64,000 bases of DNA. It comes from Beta vulgaris subsp. vulgaris (lineage: Eukaryota > Streptophyta > Magnoliopsida > Caryophyllales > Amaranthaceae). Shown here in pieces: positions 32,447 through 43,140 of this stretch. The first letter of the stretch is position 1; the number at the start of each line of letters is the position of its first letter. Made by a program: the position numbers and the translations under genes. Location: assembly GCF_026745355.1 (NCBI RefSeq), contig NC_079208.1, positions 23,118,622 through 23,182,621 of the forward strand. Direction: 5' to 3'. Below the pieces are notes generated by a model that was given only the letters and a program-made list of their open reading frames with translations, did not search any database and was not told the origin of the DNA.

Positions 32447-33409
32447 GTGGTGCTCGATCCAACCGTTCCAGACCATGTCGTTCGAATTGGAGCGACGCTG
32501 TCGCATGAAATGCCCGACCAGGTCATTAACTTTTTGAAAACTAACAAATACTATTTCGCTTGGTCCCATGAAGACATGACATATATCAGTTCCGACGTCA
32601 TTACGCACAAACTTAACGTCGACCCAAATCACAAACCAGTTAAAGTACGTGAGGTCAAGTATCCAGAATGGCTAGCTAACGTTTGCACCAGAACGAAATC
32701 AAATCATTAACGACAAAGTACAAAAATTGATCGATGTAGGTAAGGTACGTGACGTAAAGTATCTAGAATGGCTAGATAACATCGTGGTCGTAAGCAAAAA
32801 GAACGGCAAATGGAGGGTATGTATCGATTTCACGGACCTCAACAAGGCTTGTCCCAAGGATCCATTTCCCCTTCCGCATATAGACGTAATGGTCGACGTG
32901 AGGGCAGGGCACGAGCTCCTAACATTCATGGATGCATACTTTGGATACAACCAAATTCTGACGCACCCCGACGATCAAGAGAAAACAGTGTTCGTCACAG
33001 AGAAAGGTATCTATTATATAAAGTTAGCCGTTTGGATTGAAAAATGCAGGTGCAACATATTAGCGGTTGGTCAATCAAATGTTCGAAGACCAGTTGGGCG
33101 ACACGATGGAGGTGTACATTGACGATATGCCGATGAAATCAAAAAAGCGAAAGATCACGTCGAACACCTCTCAAAAGCCTTTGACATCCTTCACAAATAT
33201 GGTATGAAGCTAAACCCTACTAAATGCACGTTAGAATTGCTGCAGGAAAATTTCTAGGGTATGTCGTGACTCAGCAAGGAAACGAAGCCAGTCTAGACCA
33301 GATCAGTGCACTTGTCAACATCCAATCCCCAAGAAATGTTAAGGAGTAGAAGTTGACTGGACGCGTCGCTGCTCTGAATCGCTTCATATCTAGATCATCG
33401 GAGAAGTGT
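32447..33409 (+). pseudogene. Reverse transcriptase of gypsy-B (5' part, up to the solo LTR)
   Basis: The RT domain shows FAWSHEDMTYI, NGKWRVCIDFTDLNKACPKD, PLPHIDVMVD, FMDAYFGYNQI and TVFVTEKGIYYIK. The catalytic YIDDM is read near 33112-33126 in another frame, followed by KYGMKLNPTKCTLELL and GYVVTQQGNEA. A short duplicated segment (VREVKYPEWL at about 32648 and VRDVKYLEWL at about 32746) brackets FAPERNQIINDKVQKL, which is out of frame. It stops at the solo LTR insertion; RT and RNase H resume at 35081. Confidence 0.88.
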
Positions 33410-33414
33410 CACTT

Positions 33415-35075
33415 TGTAATACCCCATATTTTTAGTATTTAATTAAATAACTAAATATTTATTTTCTAAAATAAATATTTTAAACCAAAGGGTAATTTAG
33501 TATTTTCACTGATTTTTAATTATTTTGGGGGGAATATGGCGCCACGATTGGATTTGTTTAGCGTTTGGTATTAAATCCTAGTAAAAAAAATTCAGATATT
33601 TTTTTTTTTGGGTACCATATATTCCTACGGGATTTATAACTTCCAAATTATGATGGAGGTTAGAAATCTTGGTTTAATCTCCTAATTTATGGTGAAGGTT
33701 ACAAACTATTTACTTTTGAAAATGAAGTACTAGCTATTCTACTCCTATAAGTGCCCCATACGTTAAGCCATCTTTTCCCCACAGAAACTTTGAAGAATCA
33801 ATACTCTCTTACTTTAAAGTTCCTTCTCTTCCTATCTATTATAGTTTTATATTTCTTATTCAAGTTCCAATTTTTTTTTCGTTTAAGAAAAATATTTCAT
33901 ATTTCTTACTCAAGGATATTATTCTCATGATAGGTCATTTATGTTTGAATTCATGATTAAGTTCATGTGGTAAACTACTTATTGGTTGGTTATGAGAAAG
34001 CTAAGTATAAGAATAAGTGAAGATACTAGTATACTTTTATGCAAGATCGATGTACGTTATGTAGCTAGATCTGTTGAAATATTGTTTTATGTGATAAAGT
34101 TGTTTATTGATTTAATGGTTGGATTGTTTTAGAAATTTGGTTTGAATTGGTTATAATATTTTATTATTCACTCTTCGAAGTCAAAAAGAACGAATACTTT
34201 TATCAGTCATTTTTATGTAGAAGCTTTGTTATCTGTTTTGAAAAAATTAAATTACTTTACAAGGAAAGATTGATTGGTTTTTATGACATTTAGATGTTCA
34301 AAAAGTTGTTTATGAGGAAAGGAGGTTTATTCATGACTTACAAGTCATATTATTATTATTATTTCCGCTTGATTAATATCAAGAGTTTCAAAGTCCACTT
34401 GTTGCAATATAGTTACCCCTTGATATAGCTCCGTGATGGGATGACTAGCTTGGGGGGTGTGCACACTTAGCAAAATACAAGGGGAGATGAGAAGAGGAAT
34501 TGTTTTCAGGATTATTTTTAATCCAAGTTGTTTGGAATGAGTTTGTTCTTAAAAGGTTATTCTTGAATTATTATTCAAGTGTTTGGAAAGAGTTTGTTCT
34601 TAAAAGGTTATTCTTGAATTAGAATTCAAGTGTTTGGAAAGAGTTTGTTCTTAAAATGTTATTCTTGAATTATTGGTGATGGAGTACAAACTAACAAATG
34701 TGTTACTTATCTAGTACATTTCATACTCAGTTTTATACTGACGCGTGTTTCTTTTTTCCTATTTGGCTTTGCCTTGCTTACCTTTTTGGTAAGCAGTTTT
34801 GCAGGTGAATTTTGGATGTGCATGGGAGCATACTAGGAAGGGAATCTTCACCTAGATTAGAGTGTATCATTTATTTTGAGTATTGAGACAATATTTACTT
34901 TTATTAATAAAAAAGTATTATTACTTTTGGTTAAAGTCTTCTGCTGTAAGTTATTTTGTTAGTTAGTAGTTGGTTTTCGAAAGCATGTTAGTCACGTGGC
35001 AGCAATACTCCTAAATTACTCAAATATTATTTAATAAATTATTGATTTAAAAGAGAGTAATTTTGGGGTGTTACA
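33415..35075 (+). mobile_element. Solo LTR in gypsy-B, same family as the outer solo LTR
   Basis: The segment begins TGTAATACCCCATATTTT and ends TTTTGGGGTGTTACA, with an exact CACTT duplication on both sides (33410-33414 and 35076-35080). It is uninterrupted, 1661 bases long, and contains no internal region. A 70-base unit ending TTCAAGTGTTTGGAAAGAGT is locally repeated at 34525-34680. Its reverse complement is collinear with the four pieces of the LTR at 13751-56951. Confidence 0.92.
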
Positions 35076-35080
35076 CACTT

Positions 35081-36404
35081 ATTTTATGACGTATTGCAAA
35101 AAATAAAGGCTTCGACTGGACCCAGTAACATGAAGACGAATTGCAAGCGCTCAAACAATACCTCGTGTCCCCTCCACTGTTGTCAAAGTCATGCAACGGA
35201 GAGACGTTGCAGCTTTATTTGGTCGTGACTGAAATATATGTCAGTGCAGTTTGGACGCGAGAGGTAAAAAGTCAGCAACTCCCGTTTCATTAATTCTGTA
35301 AGTTTCGACCAGTTATTCCTCTGCGAAAAAGCTTATTTTAGCTATAATAGTCGCTGTTAAAAAACATAGGCATTATTTTGAAACGCAAATTGTTGTCAGT
35401 ATGACTAATTATCCAGTAAAGTATGTATTGCGACTGCCAGAATTAACAGGACGCATGAGCAAGTGGGCAATAACACTCAGTGGTTACGACATCGAGTACC
35501 GCTCTAGAACAACTATCAAGTCGCAGGCGCTAGTAGATTTTGTGGCAGACCTTAGCCCATAGCTAGAGAAACTCGCAGACGATGAAGTTGCACAGATTAA
35601 CCATATTAACCATGAAGCTTGGACTTTATTTGTTTACGGATCATCTAATTTTAATGGTGCATGTCTAGGTATTGTGCTAAAGTCACCACAAGGGGACAAG
35701 GTAGTACGAGCCATTTGTTGTGAGTTCAAAGCGACAAATAACGAAGCCAGTACGAAGCACTCATAGCAGGAATGACCTTAGTAGGAGACTTGGGCGCAAA
35801 AGCGCTAAAATTCTACATCGATTCATTATTAATAGTCAGCCAAATCAAAGGCAAATTTGCAGCAAAAGACTGTAAGATGACGATGTACCTAGAAATAGCC
35901 CAAGCACAGAGTAAGATGTTTAACCCATTTGATATTTTGCAGATCTCAAGGGACCATAATACTCAAGCAGATGTGCTAGCCAATCTCGGATCTTCCTTAA
36001 GAGATATATCATTCACCTCTGTCCCTATAGTCCACTTCGCAAATCCAGCAATCACCAAAGACGCTAATAAAATCGTCGCAACAGAGGAGCACGTCCAAAT
36101 CAAAGATGGAGACGACTCTGTTGCTTACAACAATGACGTAAACTCTGTTGACGATGTCGTAGCGACAGACGACCCTATCAATGAGGAGGTAAGTGTTAGT
36201 TGGACAAAACCAGTCTACGATTACCTTACTAATGACATACTTCCAGCAGACAAAGCAGAAGCACACATAATTTGCTTTAAGGCATCGAGGTACGTCATGA
36301 TCCAAGGGGTGTTGTTTAAGAAGTCAGTCGCAGACCCTTACTTGAGTTGCTTAAGAAAGAACCAATGGAGAAAACTCCTGGAGGACCTGCACGAGGGAAC
36401 GTGA
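35081..36404 (+). pseudogene. RNase H and second (archaeal-type) RNase H of gypsy-B
   Basis: Downstream of the solo LTR the frame encodes the RT connection and first RNase H (LQALKQYLVSPPLLSKS, then scattered stops; LTGRMSKWAITLSGYDIEY, with KSQALVDFVADLSP after it). The second RNase H starts near 35616 (WTLFVYGSSNFNGACLGIVL, CEFKATNNEAS). After a stop and shift it continues from 35772 (ALKFYIDSLLIVSQIKGKF, AAKDCKMTMYLE, ISRDHNTQADVLANL). The Asp of FVDGSS has become Tyr and the DS of the next block is kept. Two RNase H domains in series are the mark of Tat-lineage elements. Confidence 0.85.
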
Positions 36405-37430
36405 GGAAATCATTCAGGAGGACGCAGTCTGTCCAACAGAGTGTTACGCATAGGTTACTATTGGTGTACGATAGAGAATGACGCTACCATGTGTGTCACC
36501 AAGTTCGACAGTTGTCAACGACACGCAGGTACAACGCATAGACCTTGTGAGGTTTAACATCTTTCTTTAAATCCATGGCCTTCAGGAAATGGGGGATGGA
36601 CATAGTTGGTAAACTACCTCTATTCCCAGGACAGAAGGTCTTTATGTTGGCACTAACCGATTATTTTTCTCAGTGGATATAAGCAAACTCGTTTCAGCAA
36701 GTACGCGACAAGGATATTATTTCTTTTATATGCAATAACATAATTTGCAAATTTAGTGTCCCATCTGAAATAATATGCAACAATGGGTCGCAATTTATTA
36801 GCGATAAGACGAAACGCTTCTGTGCCGAATGGAACATTACATTTCTAATGTCAACGCCTAGATATCCACAAGCTAATGGAAAAGTTGAATCTAGAAACAA
36901 AACAGTCATTGACACGTTAAAGAAACGACTTACTGCGAAGAAACGAAAGTGGGCATAAGCCTTACCATCCATCCTGTTGCACAATGTCACGTACTGAGAC
37001 AGACAAACACCCTTATGTTTGGTCTATGGATGTGAAGCTGTCTTACCCGCTGAGGTAAATATCCCAACTGCCATATATGGTTCAATGAGAGAGCAGTAAA
37101 ATCGCGACAAGGTCTTTAACGACTTGGATACCATAGAAGAACTGCGGGAAGCAACGTTGGTACGCATGGCAACCCAACAACAAATCGTTGCGAGGAGTTT
37201 CAATAAGAGCGTCCAAGTAAAATCATTTGTCGAAGGCGACTAGGTCCTGAGGAAGGTATTTTAGAACACACAAGAGCTCAACCCTGGCAAGTTAGGACCT
37301 AAATGGGAAGGATCATCATATTAGCAAAGTAGTGGTTAATGGTGCCTACCAATTGACCCGACGTGACTGAAGCTCAGTACCACGTAGCTGGAATGCCACA
37401 CATCTTAAGAGATACTTCTTCTAGCTAAGT
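36290..37430 (+). pseudogene. Integrase of gypsy-B
   Basis: The zinc-binding N-terminus is seen as HEGT, then GRSLSNRVLRIGYYWCTI and FDSCQRHAG, with the first Cys of the CxxC pair lost. The core shows NPWPFRKWGMDIVGKLP, LALTDYFSQWI, PSEIICNNGSQFIS and GKVESRNKTVIDTLKKRL. The first Asp and the Glu of the DDE triad are present, but the second Asp (usually TDNG) is Asn. The C-terminal part reads GCEAVLPAEVNIPTA. Stops at about 36681 (TAA), 36957 and elsewhere make it a pseudogene. Confidence 0.88.
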
Positions 37431-38050
37431 GACTTGCAACATTATATTTTATTTCCTACTTATAGCAAATAAACGACAAAATTATCATGTCAACATCGTT
37501 GATTCTCAGCGATCTAGTTTTTATTTCACTATGTGTTATTTTTTTAAGATGCTTATTTATCATTGTTCCAATAACGTCGCAACATTATGACGACGCCACG
37601 CATAAGTATTTACTCTTTCACGTATAATAAATGTGGATCATGGATGACATCATTTATGATCTCCCGTATTTTCTCTTCAATAAATACATTACTACGACTG
37701 TCGCTAAAACTACTTTCGATGGTTATCCATAGTGTTCTACAAGCTCACCTTGCTCATTACATGTATATACTTGTCTATTTCCTTTGAATGTTTTAGATTG
37801 TCATCCTGATTAGTCAAAAGTCTACGTCTGAATGACTCAGATAGGCTTACTAAGCGCCTGACTATGCCCTAAGAGCGTCAAAATAACGACAGACAACGAA
37901 ATGCATGAAAAAGTTAAAATATCAAAGGAAATTGTCACCTGAACAACCAAAATGCATAAGTATCAATGTTATTGTCACTCCCATGAGTGACCCAAAAGTA
38001 CAAAGGTAAAATTCACTACCATGAGTGACCCAAAACATACTTCGTTAAAA
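37431..38050 (+). other. Untranslated interval of gypsy-B between integrase and antisense ORF
   Basis: This 620-base interval has no domain-bearing ORF. It includes two near-copies of CCATGAGTGACCCAAAA (about 37981 and 38023). It separates the converging sense and antisense coding regions. Confidence 0.5.
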
Positions 38051-40031
38051 TTATTCGAAAAGTTTAAAGGTTAAGCAGATGGAGTAAAAAGTTTTAAAAC
38101 TACACATCTGGAGTCTCATCGGATTCCTTCTCCACCGGTGCAGCAGAGGACAGAACGGCACCAGGCAGTTCCTTCTTTGTGTTCGACTCAGGAGGAACGT
38201 CCGACGCAGCAAAAGCGGCACAGGACGCAGCATTCTCATCGACGTTAGGAGAAGAATCCGTTGTCGCCACCAACTCATCCTACTCCATCAGATCCTTCAT
38301 ACCCCCTAGACATTCAAGGAAGAGGTATATGTCATTCTGCGACGTCCCTGATGCAATCTTGTTCGGCATGAATTGATACATCAGCTTAGCTCTCACCCTA
38401 GTTGTCCCTGATCCAACTCATTTTTATGAGCGTAGACTCGAGCCTGAAGTGCGTCGATCTCCAGACGCAACGATTTCTCCAGGTCAGTAGCCTTCTTCCT
38501 TACCTCCTCCATCTCTTCACCATTCTTCTTTAGCGTCTCCTCCATCTTCACCATCTCCGCTTGGCATTTCTTCAATTATGCATCCTTGTTCTATACGTCG
38601 AGCTCAACTTTGTCCGCCTGCAGCTTCATTGTCTGATAAGCCTTCAGCAACATCGACGTTTCCTTCTTGGCCATGAGGAAATGTTGTGGCGCCTGCGTAA
38701 CGATGAAATCTACGTGTTTAAACGACTACGATTTAAACTTAAAGACAATGAGTTAAAAAACAGGAGTAAACGAGACAAACCCGGAAGATGAGTTCCAAGC
38801 CATCCGATATCATGTGTGGGAGGGTGTGTTCCTTTATCCTCTCCTCAGCGATGGGAAAGAGAAACCTATCTACTTCTGGCCAAATAGACCTTTATAACGA
38901 TATGAAGTCGTTAGGCACTATGACGGTATACGATGGGCCTACCTTGTTAGGAGGGGATATAAATTCGGTCCTGCCCGTCTTGGGCGCAGTCTCGTGTTCG
39001 TCGTCCAGTTGGACGATGAATGTGGTGTCATCTTTACTCGACGTCATCACAGACGCCGTGCCAGCAGACGTTTCTCTCTCTCTCTTCCGTCTACGCAGCA
39101 TTTACGCTAACGCTTGGCTGTCCATGGAACCTTTGAGACGCGATTGGAAAAAACCTGTCAAGGACACAATCGTCATAACCATGAAAATAGCGACGGAACC
39201 AAAAAGCAGTAAGTAACGTAAAGATAAACTTACCAGAAGCCATAGGTGAGCAACTGTCTTGGTTAGCGAATAAGATCTTCCTAAATTGTCTTCCGCCTCC
39301 AGAATTTTCTCCACAATAGTTTAGACTCCCCGCGATGTGTCAGCAATTTCGGATTCAGACCTACAAAGGAAACATTGTTGGGATAGTGTTAACGACGCGG
39401 CATGTTAAAGATGATGATTAAAACAAAAATGTAACTTCAATGTTCCAGCCACCAATTAACGTTTTTCCGACCTCTCCCAGAGACGATTTCTTCACAAAGT
39501 TAAATTATATCTATTTTCCAGCCCCTGTCGTTTTATTGGACTCCACAAACCAACGACTATAGTCTCGCCTTGGCGTGAAGCGCTACCCTATTCTTCGTCG
39601 TTACCCTAATTTCGTAACAGAGCAAAAGATTGTGTAGAGTAAAAGCCTCATCCCATGACGCTATCACCCTGTCGATGATGGTCAAAATCCTCCAAACCTG
39701 GGGTATTATCTGTCCTAGGCTGATTTTGCAAGATTTGCATGAGGTCCCTAGCTATGGGAGAGAAGGGTAATCTAAGGCCTATTTTGAAGGGGTATTCATA
39801 AAGGACTACCCAATTGCTGGGGCACATTTCCGGCTGTTCGTTTGGTTCTGCGTTCCTAATTACAGTATCAGTAGGGAGATTCCCTAACTCTATAAATCTC
39901 ATCATGTCTTCTTGAGACATGGTATATTGTTCGTCCTCGTGTTCTCCTATCTTCTCTACAACTTTCTCTTTTCCTTTTGATTTCTCTTGGTTTTTCATGA
40001 AATTTCTAATACTATGCCTACTAGGAACCAT
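38051..40031 (-). pseudogene. Antisense extra ORF of gypsy-B (gypsy-type transposase-like domain plus coiled coil)
   Basis: The ORF opens at 40031 (MVPSRHSIRNFMKNQEKSKG). Its acidic region (EDEQYTMSQEDMMRFIELG) is followed by WVVLYEYPFKIGLRLPFSPI, the wording of the so-called putative gypsy-type transposon domain found in many plant retroelements. The middle is broken by stops. A segment at 38892-39101 is Ser/Thr-rich (SRL-containing and DEHETAPKTGR). A strong heptad-type coiled coil follows at 38393-38575 (EMVKMEETLKKNGEEMEEVR), then an acidic Ala/Ser-rich C-terminus (SSAAPVEKESDETPDV) at 38103. It lies antisense to gag-pol and converges on integrase, the same place and layout as in gypsy-A. 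Function unknown. Confidence 0.65.
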
Positions 40032-40439
40032 AGTTGCAATCGAAGTAGAAAAAAATTGTGAAACGATAAATTAAAAATGGCGAGAATTTACCTGGCACTT
40101 TAGAGCGTTTTTGGCAGAGAAGCAGCGGAGAATTCTAGAGAACCAAGCGTTTTAAGGAGAGAGAATTAGATTGCGTGCATTTGATTTAATTGTGCACGAC
40201 TTTTATAGCTTCGAGAGTAATCATTACTTTGACCAACGGATAAAAATTAACGACTTTTTTTTTCTTATCTTTTATGTAGTGACCCTTGGTTTACCCTTGA
40301 TAATATTCTATCCAAATCAATCGCTTGTTTATTCTTTTCTATTTGTTAACTTACATTTATGGCTAACGTTTACATTAACTTCGGCGTTTTATATCTGATG
40401 GAAACAATTGTCTCATGGATCTTGTGTTATCCCTATTTC

Positions 40440-40456
40440 AAGAATAGGGGGAAAAC
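40440..40456 (+). other. Polypurine tract of gypsy-B
   Basis: AAGAATAGGGGGAAAAC directly precedes the 3' LTR at 40457 and is the expected primer for plus-strand DNA. Confidence 0.7.
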
Positions 40457-41095
40457 TATTATGGCTGATTTTTACAGGTTGACGTAATGACTTAATGACT
40501 TTGACACTATGACGCAAGGCTAGCTGCAATGTTAAGACACAAGGACCAAGTCAATGAAGCCAGCAACCAACATCCCGAGATAGATAGAATCAAGTTAGAT
40601 TGTGCTAAACAATCCTTAATAAGTATCAGCAGGCAGCGCGCAGAACAAGGAGATAGTTACAACAACTTGAGGATAACGTGCAAAATCTCCTATATTCCGG
40701 CGAGATAGTCGTTGTAAAATATCAGCTTAGAATTATAGTATTTAAGCACAGGACAAAGCCATAGAAAACTCACTGGATTATTCAGAGAACAAAAACATAC
40801 AAGAAAAAGGCATTAATTATTTACATTCAATCATACAACTATTGTACTTAGATCACAAATATAGACTGTAACTATTGTTGTTCATCTAGAACGACGGTCA
40901 CTAATAATGGATTGGTGGAATCATCTCCACCTGCGCTTTTTACCCACCTTCATTAGGGTTTTCCGCGTCACCATTTCTTCGTGTCATTCCCCTGAATTTT
41001 CCCCCTTGCATTAATTTCTTGTTTTGCTCGTACAAACATCGGGTTGTTGTGTCCCTAACTTTAATTATGTCGTAAGGCAAATTTTAGCATAAACA
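40457..41095 (+). mobile_element. 3' LTR of gypsy-B
   Basis: It starts TATTATGGCTGATTTTTA (the first G of TGTT is changed) and ends TTTTAGCATAAACA. It aligns along its whole length with 28882-29524. Target copy CTTGC follows. Confidence 0.9.
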
Positions 41096-41468
41096 CTTGC
41101 TTAGCCATAAAAAATCTTAGCTTAGCTGTTAGACAATGTTGGAACGTGTGAGAACATTAATTTTCTAATAATGTAATCTTAGTAATCCCTGAATGTTTGA
41201 AACGATTTGGCATGCTTTTGTTGAAACACTGGATCATGTTGTTCCCAGATAAAGGGATGCTATTTTTTAAGAAATTCTCCATTTAAAGCTCTATCTTTTA
41301 CATTGCCATCTATATCTCTCGACAAGTATGCATTTCCAGATAATTTCTAATGAATGATAAAAGAACCTTGCCACTTAGGTGAACATTTTCCTAGTTGAGG
41401 GTCTTTATAAGATGCTTTTAGTAGAAATATCTTCCAAACCTTATCATTTTCTTGAATGTTTTTAAGCA

Positions 41469-42479
41469 CTACCTTTTATTATAGGCTTTAGCAACCTTAT
41501 CTTTTTGGATTCTCATTTTAGCCAAATCTTCTTCCTTGGTCTCTAGAGAATCCATTATCTCATTATTCACTACTTTAGAATAATCATCTCCAGATATTCC
41601 CATTTGTTGGGCTACTCTGGATGACGTTATATTCACTTCAGCAGGGATTACTGGAGTATGTCCATACTTTAAGTTGAAGGGAGTAACTCTTGTTGCTTCT
41701 CTTTTAAAGGTCCTATAGGCCCATAAAGCATATAAAAACAATTCATCCCACTTCTTAGGATTATTATCTACCATTTTTAAGATCCTTTTTACTATGATCT
41801 TGTTGTTAGCGTCAGCTTGACCATTACCCTGAGCATAGTACGGTGTTGAATGTAACTTAGTAATCCCAAATTGGGTGATATATTATAATAAATCAGGGTT
41901 TTGATCAAAGGTTGTGGTTTATGGAATCCCAAATCTTCTAAAGATCTTTTCTTCCAACATGTTTATCACAACCTGTGTATTGATCTTAACAAAAGCATGT
42001 GCTTCTACACATTTAGTGAAATAATCAGTAATTACTAGGGTGTATGAATGCTTCTTAGAAGATGCATGATTAATTTCTCCTATAACATCTGCTGCCCATC
42101 CTTTAAATGGCCAAGGTTTAAGAATGTAATTCAGGTTTAAGGCTGGATCCCTAATAATGTGAACAAACTTTTGAAATCTTTTACAACCTTTTGCATAATC
42201 TATCCAAACCTTTCTAATAGTAGGCCAATAATAACCATATTCATGCAACAACTATCTCATTTTTAAGCCATTTTGATGAGCATTACATAGTCCTTGATAA
42301 ATTTCTGCCATGAGGGTTAAAGCTTCTCCAGCATCTACACATTTTAAAAGTAATCCTTCTAGATCTCTTCTGTGTAGTTCCCCAAATTGCATACAAAATT
42401 TAGTTGCAACCATTTTTTCTCTATTTAGCACTTTTATCCAGTTAGATCCTGGAGATATTGAATGATCTCTTTTCTCCAA
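41469..42479 (-). pseudogene. Integrase of gypsy-A
   Basis: The N-terminal part (MLHEYGYYWPTIRKVWIDYA, GCKRFQKFVHI) has one Cys of the zinc site replaced. The core has KPWPFKGWAADVIGEI, LVITDYFTKCVEAHAF and FGIP. After stops it reads STPYYAQGNGQADANNKII, where the catalytic Glu is Asp. The C-terminal frame 41774-41469 carries NNPKKWDELFLYALWAYRT, TPFNLKYGHTPVIPAEVN. The order and wording fit Tat integrase. It would insert element cDNA; this copy is inactive. The interval 41152-41468 between it and the antisense ORF has no ORF. Confidence 0.88.
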
Positions 42480-43140
42480 TCCTCATCCTCCCTTAATATT
42501 GAAACTCTATAGACTTCCAAAATATTTTCTGATATTTCTTTATCAGTTCCATTAATAGGATCCAGGATCTTTTCTTGAAGGATTATATCTTTATTTAGTG
42601 AAGGTATCTCCTCTCTAGCAGAAGATATATGGGATACCTGATCTGATATTCCATTCTCTTCTCTAGCAATATGCATGAAAGAAATCAGTTTAAACTATTT
42701 AGACAATTCATGTGTTTTCTTGCCATATTCTTGGGATACAGACGAAATACATTTAAAGTCTTTAGTCATTTTATAAATAACCAACTGAGAATCTCCATAT
42801 AGTTAGCATTCTTAGCTCCCAAGTCTAGTAACAAATGTAATCCAATCAATAAAGCCTCTTATTCAGCTTTATTATTAGTGCAGGGACTTAGTCACAACTA
42901 ATTTAGTTGGAATCCCATCAGGAGATAGAATATATATTACAACTCTTGTAGTTTCTCTGGTATTAGAGCCATTAAAGAATAATGTCAATGGGATAACATC
43001 TTCGTCAATAGTTCTAGATTCACAACAAGGGTGAGTTTCCAAGAAATCAGCTAGAGCTTTACCTTTTACTGCCTTTTGAGGCATACATATTAAGTCTAAT
43101 TGCAGTAGACGCATACTCCATTTACTTAATCTACCTTTTA
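42434..43140 (-). pseudogene. RNase H region with second RNase H of gypsy-A
   Basis: The frame 43114-42875 ends the first RNase H/connection (KAVKGKALADFLETHP) and opens the second RNase H as PLTLFFNGSNTRETTRVVIY and ILSPDGIPTKL, with the catalytic FDGS changed to FNGS. A frameshift follows, then the frame 42676-42434 gives HIAREENGISDQVSHIS, the end of that domain. It is the second example in this window of the double RNase H arrangement. Confidence 0.75.

Larger units (their letters stand above)
28882..41095 (+). mobile_element. Gypsy-B: plus-strand Tat-lineage Ty3/gypsy retrotransposon
   Basis: LTRs of about 640 bases lie at 28882-29524 and 40457-41095. Flanks are CTTGG (28877-28881) and CTTGC (41096-41100), a 5-base duplication with one mismatch. 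Removing the element joins the gypsy-A antisense ORF in frame (AATGCTTG then CTTAGCC), which supports the boundaries. Internally it has a primer site, gag, protease, RT, RNase H, a second RNase H, integrase, an antisense ORF and a purine tract. It hosts a TRIM in gag and a solo LTR at the RT/RNase H junction. All frames are broken. Confidence 0.92.
24190..41151 (+). pseudogene. Antisense extra ORF of gypsy-A (plant-mobile-domain-like plus coiled coil)
   Basis: On the strand opposite to gag-pol, between integrase and 3' LTR, runs a decayed long ORF. It begins around FIVCGIPTFESPIFSTDKGF (24208 on). Near 24730-24990 it has VARQFGLLHMLAIPYVL, then after shifts FQTWWDHVFPSDQQF, which resemble the plant mobile domain (aminotransferase-like) family. 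A Ser/Pro-rich linker follows (25882-26244), then a coiled-coil-like C-terminus (28375-28880, for example QSLKLLVHKLQEEETSLEAQ). The CACTA at 26503 and gypsy-B at 28882 sit inside it. Across gypsy-B the frame rejoins and ends at TGA 41149-41151. The first methionine is uncertain and stops are many. Its role is unknown. Confidence 0.6.
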
